Source of the DNA: an uncultured Planctomycetales bacterium
Lineage (GTDB): Bacteria > Planctomycetota > Planctomycetia > Isosphaerales > Isosphaeraceae
DNA: 64,000 nt
Assembly: GCA_903926465.1 (NCBI GenBank)
Contig: CAIYJE010000067.1
Location: 124,001 to 188,000 of the forward strand
Reading direction: 5' to 3'
In this document: positions 54,382 to 61,364 of the stretch, in pieces
How the letters are laid out: each line of letters begins with the position of its first letter
Position numbering within the stretch: the stretch's first letter is position 1
Made by a program: the position numbers and the translations under genes
Notes under the pieces: model-generated
Told to the model about the DNA's origin: nothing
Seen by the model: only the letters and a program-made list of their open reading frames with translations
The model's database searches: none

Positions 54382-56004
54382 TCAGAACTCGGGACCGAAC
54401 GAGACGTGAATTCGGCCATCAGGCTCCTGAGTCATGGACAGCACCGGGAGGCGAGACGGGCGTAGCAATGCGCCGAGGTCCGAACGGAGGCGTGGTGCAT
54501 CAATGGCTGTGCCTGTGGGAGGAAGACCTAGCAAACCGGCCGCGTTATAGACGGCGGGAATCTCCAGGGCCCCAACCCTTCCAAAGACCTGATCGATGGC
54601 GTTTCGTCCGATCCCCAGCGATCGGGCTCTGGCGCTGGCTTGGTCCAGCCTGGCGAGATTATCTCTTTGACGCCTTGCCAGTTCTGCCGTCAGGTCACGG
54701 GCAGCGCTTCGCCGCAGATCTCTGGTCAAAAGCAGTGGCTTCACAAGTTCGAGCGAATCTGGCGGGATCCTGCGGAACAGAAGCGCCTCCACCCGAGGAA
54801 GGTGAATTTGTACGGCGGCCAGTTGAAGGCCGATCAGGCCCGCGATGACCGCTCCAGACGGCAGTGCCGGAGAGGCGAGGCCGCTTGCCGTGGCCGGGTT
54901 CAGAATCCGGCCGATCCAGCTACAACAAAACAGCACGGCTCCCACGTGCGGAATGGTGTCATACCAGCGAACCATCCCTCGCAGGCTAAAATAGGGTAAG
55001 TATCCTCGAAATGTCCATTCCACGAAGTACGCCAGGAAAACCATCACCAGGCCGGCGCATTCCAGTGGTAGTGGCCGACCGCCAGTACGGCGGGCCCATG
55101 ACCAGATCCAGAGACCGACCAAGATTCCGGTCAGGACCACGCCCTGAACCATTGTGGTGATGGCTTCCACTCCCAGATTTTGAGCGACAAGATTCTCTGG
55201 AATTGCCTGAAACGTGTGTGTGACCCCGGCCACCAGATTGGTGGACCGATGGTGCGAGGGATCTTTTTGCTGCAACTGCTTGAGCAGAGATTGGCCACCC
55301 AGGGCCAGTGCGAGCGCAACGCCTGCCAGCGTGGTGAGCAGTGGCACAAAAGCCGCCTTGCGAACCGTGGCTCGTTGATCGCATGCCAGATAGATTGCTC
55401 CCACCGGCCCGGCCGCATGGCCGATCGTCCAGAAACCGCCTGCCAGCCAGCCGAAAATTGTCGCCAGTCCGAGGCTGGTCCAGTTGCGATGCCGTTTCCA
55501 GTTCTGAAGGCAGAGCAGGGACAAAACGATGCCTGAGGCCGCCCACAAGGTTTGGCCAGACGAATACCAGGTGGCCGATGACCACAGGACCGAAGTTGTG
55601 CCCAGTAAAAGCATGGCCAGTAGGCCAAGGGATTGCCGGCCGGTCTCCAGGGCGACAAGTCGCCCGGCGGAAAGCATCGTGATTACGAGTGCAAGATAGG
55701 ACACGGCCGCCAGAACAGGTTGTAGCCTTGCCAGCGTCCCAGACACGGCCATCACGGCCCAGGTCAGTACACGCCACACCGGCACGATATGCGTGTTATG
55801 AGGCCTGAAGAGATTCGCTTGCGTTTCGCTCCAGGTCCGTGAACGTGCTAGATATTCAAAGTCGTCACTGTGTAACCGGTAGGTCAGAAGCGAATCCGCA
55901 AATAGGACCGCAGGCAAACAGAGAATCACGAGGATGGCCAGCAGCAGGCCCCATCGAGAAACAGGTTTGGTGCACCAAGATGGGAGTTTTGTATTCAGAG
56001 GCAT
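54382..56004 (-). CDS. Polytopic membrane protein, GT-C-like, paralogue 1
   Basis: 540 residues with ~10-11 transmembrane helices and a soluble C-terminal part (about 420-540). A conserved acidic motif, HSDDFEYLARS (46-56), sits right after the first helix, where GT-C glycosyltransferases carry their catalytic Asp; NLFRPHNTHIVPVWR follows. These are shared with the neighbour at 56313, as is ATWYSSGQTLWAASG. No Pfam assignment possible by eye. It could be a membrane glycosyltransferase using a lipid-linked sugar; function is inference only. It lies 308 nt beyond the paralogue's stop on the same strand. Confidence 0.65.
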   Translation of the reverse strand: MPLNTKLPSWCTKPVSRWGLLLAILVILCLPAVLFADSLLTYRLHSDDFEYLARSRTWSETQANLFRPHNTHIVPVWRVLTWAVMAVSGTLARLQPVLAAVSYLALVITMLSAGRLVALETGRQSLGLLAMLLLGTTSVLWSSATWYSSGQTLWAASGIVLSLLCLQNWKRHRNWTSLGLATIFGWLAGGFWTIGHAAGPVGAIYLACDQRATVRKAAFVPLLTTLAGVALALALGGQSLLKQLQQKDPSHHRSTNLVAGVTHTFQAIPENLVAQNLGVEAITTMVQGVVLTGILVGLWIWSWARRTGGRPLPLECAGLVMVFLAYFVEWTFRGYLPYFSLRGMVRWYDTIPHVGAVLFCCSWIGRILNPATASGLASPALPSGAVIAGLIGLQLAAVQIHLPRVEALLFRRIPPDSLELVKPLLLTRDLRRSAARDLTAELARRQRDNLARLDQASARARSLGIGRNAIDQVFGRVGALEIPAVYNAAGLLGLPPTGTAIDAPRLRSDLGALLRPSRLPVLSMTQEPDGRIHVSFGPEF

Positions 56005-56312
56005 GATTGCCAGGATCTCAAGTTTTCACACGATTCCAACACCATGTCCACTGGAAGGCCTTCAGTGTAACCACCCACGCCAAGAGTTCGACCTACGGTC
56101 AGCCTTTGAGGCTGCGAGCTTGGAACTCAGACAAGGAGTTGGTTCTTATCGCGGTGCACGATTGGATTGCACATCAAAATAATCCCAAGAGACAGGCGGG
56201 GGCGGCTGTCCTACATGCGCAACCGAATCGTGAACCGCGATAAGCTGCGCCGGGTTTGCTGCAATCATTCTGCTTCCTTAACTGCCAGTGAAAGCTTTCA
56301 GCCCCTGCGGCA
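56005..56312. other. Intergenic region between the two paralogues, no gene seen
   Basis: Holds the 5' region of the upstream-starting paralogue 1 and the 3' end of paralogue 2. No terminator or RNA motif recognised. Confidence 0.4.
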
Positions 56313-57932
56313 TCATCTCTCTGGTCCTCCGGCGCGAGGTGGCCAGGGGTCTGAGGGGTCGATCCAGCTCGGTCGAATCTCAGGGACAGGCTCCAAATTT
56401 AGCCGCATGGCACCACTCAGATTGGGTTTTGAGGCTGGCGTCTGATCCGGTGGAAAACTGAAAAGATCCAGGCCGTCGATCCGGGTGAGAGCGGCCGGCC
56501 AGCCGGGTACGCTCACCGGTCCTCGGATGCGCCGGATAGCCTCGCGGCTGATCCCCTGACGCCGAGCCTCAGTGGACACAAGGCCAAGGCGAATCAGTGA
56601 AGTCCTTTGCCTGTCGGCAAGCGTGGAGATTAGCACCTTGGCTCTGAGCGTTTGTAGTTCTGGAATCGGAAATCTTTGAAGCTCTGATGGATTCAAGGCA
56701 GGAGCTTCTGCGATGAATCTTTTTTCAACCCGAGGGGTCTGAAGCACCAGCATGACCGCCATGAATCCCAGCAGGCTCAGAATGGAACGCCACGAGGGTT
56801 GCGTGGGAACCTTAGGTGTTGAATCGACCACTGGGACCAGCCATCCCGCCAGGAATAACGCCAGGCCAACAAGCGGCAGCGTATCATACCAGCCCAGGGA
56901 CCGGAGGTTTTCATAGCTGTAGTGGCTCCTGAGAGCGAAACCAAGCAAATACGCACTCATCAGAAGTGTGAGGCCGGCTGCCTCTAGCGGACGGACGGCT
57001 CGCCGCCCATACCAAGACCAGCACCAGCACAGTGCTAAGCCTGCCGCAAAGAGTACGCCTTGCAGGGGGGTTGTTTCGATGTCGAGTCCCAGGCTGGGTG
57101 CAATCAGTTTTTCCGAGATCGCCTGCGTTGTGTGTGTGAAAGCGCTGAGGACATTAAGGCCGGCGACCTGATTTTCAGCCGAAGGGGGTGTGACGTCTCC
57201 GCTAGATTTCCAAGTGAGCACCGCCAAGGTCAGGAGCAGCAGGCTGGAGAGCGATGCAAGAGCCACGGCGGATCCACGTGCAGTCTTTCGCTTGGCGCAC
57301 AGAACATAGGCGGCAGCGGCATATCCGCTGGTCAGGCCGCCACCCCAGAACACCGTGGCCAGAAGAACGGAGATCAACGCAAGTCCGAGCCAGATCGGAC
57401 CGGGTTTGATCCGGTACCGTTGCAGGATGGCAAGGGTGATCAAACAGCCGGCCGCCGCCCAGAGGGTTTGACCGGCGGAATACCAGATGGTGGCGGGTCG
57501 GATCACCGAATTCAGACCGACAAACGCCATGGCCGCGAATCCGGCACTCATGAGACCCGTTTCCCAGGCCACGACATGTCCAACCAGGAGCAGTACCAGA
57601 ACCAGCGCGCCGTAGTTTGCAAGCAGGGCATTGGAAGCCAGATTACCAGGCGTGCGTGAAAGTAATCCTACTCCGGCTGTGATCAGTCTGAACGCGGGAA
57701 CAATGTGGGTGTTGTGGGGCTTGAACAGATTCGCAAGCGGTTCCTGACCGCTCCGGCAGTCTGCCAGGAATGCAAAATCGTCTCCCTTGAGCAGTGGAGA
57801 CAGCAGGTTACTGGCAAACAGCCAGGCGGGAAGCGCAACCAGCAGCAAGGCGATGAATGGGATCAGGGATCGCCAGGCAGGAGCCGCCAGCCATTGTGTA
57901 AACCCAGCACTTTGTTGAACGCCTTCGCTCAT
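56313..57932 (-). CDS. Polytopic membrane protein, GT-C-like, paralogue 2
   Basis: 539 residues, ~11 transmembrane helices, same plan as paralogue 1: KGDDFAFLADC (49-59) after helix 1, NLFKPHNTHIVPAFR (68-82) and ATIWYSAGQTLWAAAG. The soluble C-terminal region differs more than the membrane core. Its ATG overlaps the recN stop (57929-57932), so it is translated as part of a recN transcript. Same caution about function as for paralogue 1. Confidence 0.65.
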   Translation of the reverse strand: MSEGVQQSAGFTQWLAAPAWRSLIPFIALLLVALPAWLFASNLLSPLLKGDDFAFLADCRSGQEPLANLFKPHNTHIVPAFRLITAGVGLLSRTPGNLASNALLANYGALVLVLLLVGHVVAWETGLMSAGFAAMAFVGLNSVIRPATIWYSAGQTLWAAAGCLITLAILQRYRIKPGPIWLGLALISVLLATVFWGGGLTSGYAAAAYVLCAKRKTARGSAVALASLSSLLLLTLAVLTWKSSGDVTPPSAENQVAGLNVLSAFTHTTQAISEKLIAPSLGLDIETTPLQGVLFAAGLALCWCWSWYGRRAVRPLEAAGLTLLMSAYLLGFALRSHYSYENLRSLGWYDTLPLVGLALFLAGWLVPVVDSTPKVPTQPSWRSILSLLGFMAVMLVLQTPRVEKRFIAEAPALNPSELQRFPIPELQTLRAKVLISTLADRQRTSLIRLGLVSTEARRQGISREAIRRIRGPVSVPGWPAALTRIDGLDLFSFPPDQTPASKPNLSGAMRLNLEPVPEIRPSWIDPSDPWPPRAGGPER

Positions 57933-59626
57933 CGAACTGCGTGTGCCTCCGCCAGCATCGCAAGAGCTTCCTGGCGGGTGGAATCTCCAGCGCCTTCGCC
58001 GCGCATCATGGCCGCCAGCTCTGCGGCCCGCTCAGACTCTTCGAGCTTGCGAATTGTGGTATGGCTGCGTTCGCGACGAACCAGCTTTCGTACAATCCAC
58101 TGGTGTTGCGCATGACATGCCAACTGCGGCAGATGAGTGATACATAGCACCTGGCGGTCTTGTGCCAGCTGGTTCAGTAACCGGCCCAGGACCGCGCCTA
58201 GCCGACCTCCAACGCCGGTATCCACTTCGTCAAAAATCAGCGTGGGTACGTCGTCGACCTTGGCAAGCACGCTCTTTACGGCAAGAGTGACCCTGGAGAG
58301 TTCACCGCCCGACGCAATTTTGCGCAGGGGGCGAGGCGGTTCGCCGGGATTGGGTGCGAAGAGGATTTCGAGTCGGTCGGATCCATGTTCGGGTGGGGCC
58401 GGGGAGGTTGGGTCGGCCGCAAACTCGGACTCCTCCACGGCGATGGCGATGCGTGCGTTGCCGAGGCTCAGCCCCGAGAGCTGGCCACCGATGGACTCAG
58501 CCAGATTGGTACTAACCTTCAGGCGTGCGGCGCTCAGGTGCTGGCTTGCAACCTGCAGGGCTTTCCAAGACTCCTGCAATGCCTTGTCCAGCCCTGTCAG
58601 GTCCACGTCATCTGCTTCAAGTCTGGCCAGCCGAGCCGAGATGTCTTGCTGTTTGGCTTCAAGTTCGTCGGCCGTGCAGCGGAACCTGGTGGAAAACTTT
58701 CGATAGAGAGAAAGCCGCTCTTCGATCTCTTCCAGTCGGCGGGGATCGATATCAATTCGATCGGAGTAAGCCCGGATCTGCCGGGCGACATCACGGGCTT
58801 CATCCGCCATTCGTTCCAGATCCGCAGCCAGCGGGGCCAGTTCTGGATCTGCCTGAAAAACCGGGGCCATCCGGCGAGCCACCTGGGTCAGCCGTTCCTG
58901 GGCAGATCCCTTGGCCTCGTAGAGCAGCGAGTAGCCCTCTTTGGCGGCCTGGCGAAACGTCTCGGCGTGGGCAAGTGTGTGGGATTCACGTATCAGCTCG
59001 TCATGTTCACCGGTTTTAGGCGAGAGCGTGAAAAGTTCGGATTGTTCAAATTCCAGGAGATTTCGCTCTCGAAAGCGTGCTTCCAGGCTGTTCTGGAGTT
59101 TGAGCCGTCGCTTCCGCAGGTTTTCGTGGTTGGTCCGTGCTGTCTGGTACGCCCGCAAAAGAGGCTCATTTTGGCCGAAAGCGTCAACGAGGCGTCGTTG
59201 ATGCTCTGGTTCGAGTAGAGCCTGCCCCTCACGCTGGCCATGGATATCAATAAGACAGACACCCAACCGTTTCAGGATGGCGTTGGTAACTGGCATTCCG
59301 TTGGCCTGACACTGGCTTCGGCCACTGGACGAAACGCGCCGGATGAGGATAAGTTCCGGATCTTCGAGGGTGCCGCCAAGGATCGCTTCCACACGCTGCC
59401 GCAGAGCGGGCGAGGTTATTTCAAAAACTGCCGCGGCGCGGGCTTCTGTCTTTCCGGCCCGCACCAATTGGGAGCTTGCTTTGGCACCCAGAACCAGTTC
59501 CAGGGCGCTCAGGAGCAGGCTTTTACCTGCCCCTGTTTCACCGGTCCAGGCAAGCATGCCTGGCTCCAGTTCAATGCGAACATCTTCCACGGTTGCCAGG
59601 TTTTGAACCGAGAGTTCACGGAGCAC
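57929..59626 (-). CDS. recN: DNA repair protein RecN
   Basis: 565 residues, an SMC-like ATPase for double-strand-break repair. Walker A GETGAGKSLLL (about 31-41), a coiled-coil middle (about 155-375), the ABC-type signature ASGGELSRVTLAVKS and Walker B TLIFDEVDTGVGG, then THLPQLACHA. Length and motifs are canonical. It is followed by the membrane paralogue with a 4-nt overlap, an unusual partner. Confidence 0.94.
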   Translation of the reverse strand: MLRELSVQNLATVEDVRIELEPGMLAWTGETGAGKSLLLSALELVLGAKASSQLVRAGKTEARAAAVFEITSPALRQRVEAILGGTLEDPELILIRRVSSSGRSQCQANGMPVTNAILKRLGVCLIDIHGQREGQALLEPEHQRRLVDAFGQNEPLLRAYQTARTNHENLRKRRLKLQNSLEARFRERNLLEFEQSELFTLSPKTGEHDELIRESHTLAHAETFRQAAKEGYSLLYEAKGSAQERLTQVARRMAPVFQADPELAPLAADLERMADEARDVARQIRAYSDRIDIDPRRLEEIEERLSLYRKFSTRFRCTADELEAKQQDISARLARLEADDVDLTGLDKALQESWKALQVASQHLSAARLKVSTNLAESIGGQLSGLSLGNARIAIAVEESEFAADPTSPAPPEHGSDRLEILFAPNPGEPPRPLRKIASGGELSRVTLAVKSVLAKVDDVPTLIFDEVDTGVGGRLGAVLGRLLNQLAQDRQVLCITHLPQLACHAQHQWIVRKLVRRERSHTTIRKLEESERAAELAAMMRGEGAGDSTRQEALAMLAEAHAVR

Positions 59627-59692
59627 GGGCTCACTCCGTCAGGTTACGGGAAGGGGGTAAAAATTAACCACTTTCGATCAACCGAAGGACGA

Positions 59693-60445
59693 TTAGCGTG
59701 TCAGTCCGAGGTTCCGCACATGAAACGCAACCGCTTCTTGTACGTGGAGATCCCAGTAGGCCCAGTTATGACCGCCTGGAAACTCTTGATATTCATGGGC
59801 AATTTTCATGGCCTGAAGCTGGTCCCGAAACTCGCGATTTTGATCGAGTAGAAAATCTTCGGTCCCGCAGTCGATCCGGAGTGCGGGAATGCGCCCGTGA
59901 TCGAGTATTTTGAGGATGGCGTGTGGGTCTTCGGGCCCAGCCTGGGGCGCGTCACCAAAAACCCTTGAGAAATCCGCACCAATCCGTTGCCCGGAGGCGG
60001 GGTCTTTGACCACGCCCAGGGCGCCGGAATGGGAAGTTACGCTGGCAAACAGTTCTGGATGTTTGAGCGCATTCTTAACAGCACCAAACCCACCCATGGA
60101 TAGCCCACCAATTGCCCGTCCGCCACGTTCGGCCCGCACAGGAAACGTGCGTTCGATCAGGCCCCGCACATCTTGCAACAGGTCGTCTTCGTAGGCGTAG
60201 CCAACCTGTGCATTGGTGTACCAGCCACGGCCGCCATCGGGCATGACTACGACCAGTGGCAACCCTTCAACGTATCGTTCAATACTGGTTCGTCGCGTCC
60301 AGATTGTATGATCGTCAGAGAGGCCATGGAGAAGGTAAAAGGTTGACCACGGGCGTGGAATATCGGGATTGTCGGGGAACACGACGTTGACGGAAGAGGC
60401 TTTCTGAAGCGATCGACTGAAGTACTGGATCGTTGCGAAAGCCAT
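59693..60445 (-). CDS. Alpha/beta-hydrolase esterase (esterase D / S-formylglutathione-hydrolase-like)
   Basis: 250 residues. Nucleophile in GGLSMGGFGAVKNAL (G-x-S-x-G), oxyanion region around YLLHGLSDDHTIWTR, acid in DCGTEDFLLDQN and histidine in FPGGHNWAYWD. The family hydrolyses short acyl esters or S-formylglutathione; without a partner formaldehyde dehydrogenase the substrate is open. No signal peptide. Confidence 0.88.
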   Translation of the reverse strand: MAFATIQYFSRSLQKASSVNVVFPDNPDIPRPWSTFYLLHGLSDDHTIWTRRTSIERYVEGLPLVVVMPDGGRGWYTNAQVGYAYEDDLLQDVRGLIERTFPVRAERGGRAIGGLSMGGFGAVKNALKHPELFASVTSHSGALGVVKDPASGQRIGADFSRVFGDAPQAGPEDPHAILKILDHGRIPALRIDCGTEDFLLDQNREFRDQLQAMKIAHEYQEFPGGHNWAYWDLHVQEAVAFHVRNLGLTR

Positions 60446-60507
60446 GTTTCCATCTCAATCAGGAGTTACGCGGGTCACTGGATATTGAGTTTGGACAGTG
60501 CGCTCGA

Positions 60508-60840
60508 TTACTTGACCTTGGCACCAGGGATACATTCAAGATCGTCTGGCTGCAGGAGGATGACCTTATCACCCGAGGTGGCGGCTAGCAGCATGCCCTG
60601 CGAGGCCTCGCCACGAAGCAGTGCTGGTTCAAGGTTATTCACCACCACGATCAGTCGGCCGACCATATCCTCTGGTTGGTAGTGCGCGCGGATGCCGGCG
60701 ACAATTTGCTTGGTCTCGCCACCCACGTCGATCTGCAAGAGCAGCAGTTTGTCGGCATTGGGATGGGGCCGTGCTTCCAGCACTTTGGCCACGCGAAGTT
60801 CGAGTTTGGCAAAATCTTCGTACTTGATTGGATCGGCCAT
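60508..60840 (-). CDS. Stand-alone tRNA-binding (MetRS C-terminal / CsaA-like) OB-fold protein
   Basis: 110 residues forming one EMAP/tRNA-binding domain: YEDFAKLELRVAKVLEARPHPNADKLLLLQ and VVNNLEPALLRGEASQGMLLAA are the family blocks. In many bacteria the same domain is the C-terminus of methionyl-tRNA synthetase, as a dimerisation and tRNA-affinity module; here it is free. No synthetase gene is within this window. Its start is a good ATG 62 nt before the esterase on the same strand. Confidence 0.9.
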   Translation of the reverse strand: MADPIKYEDFAKLELRVAKVLEARPHPNADKLLLLQIDVGGETKQIVAGIRAHYQPEDMVGRLIVVVNNLEPALLRGEASQGMLLAATSGDKVILLQPDDLECIPGAKVK

Positions 60841-61364
60841 CGGTCTCTCCCACGCCAGGCTCGAACGGGTTGCCCCCCAGTTCGGCCAGAACGGTTGCTA
60901 TTTTAGGTTGATCTGCGAAACAGTGTCAAGAAAAAAACTGAACGAATGTATCGTTCGGCGGTTCTCAGGCCTTGGTGGCCCGACCGAGTCATCGGCGAAC
61001 CGTTTGTTACGACTTCTGATCATAATCTGGAAGCGATCCCTGGTGAATTGCTCAGCGAGCTTACTTTGTTGTAATCAGACAGAGAGCGGAATGCGTTGGC
61101 CCTGAAATTCTTTGATGGCCATCAGGCCCCTGATGTTTTTGGGGCTTGGTTTGTGAAGCGAATCACAAACGAGAAGTCTGCAAAGCGCGTGTGGGTTTGC
61201 AGGACAGGATTTGATGCTATCGGTGCTTGATTGGTGAGTTCGCTAGACGTTTTCGCTGAGGTTGGATCATGCGTCTGACTGGCGTGAGGGCCTTTTCAGG
61301 ACGCATCAACCGCAATCCTGCGAGCTAAGGTTTACCCAGGTACCGAGCGTGTTGGGCCCAGGTG
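60841..61364. other. Intergenic region with an orphan hairpin plus T-run
   Basis: No protein gene recognised. A CATCAG-GCCC-CTGATG hairpin followed by TTTTT lies at 61120-61140 on the plus strand, where no plus-strand gene precedes it. It may end an unannotated transcript, or be chance. Confidence 0.4.

Noticed and set aside
54382-57932. Tandem membrane paralogues as a recent duplication
   Set aside because: They share motifs but are diverged along the whole length, so the duplication is old and not a repeat feature.
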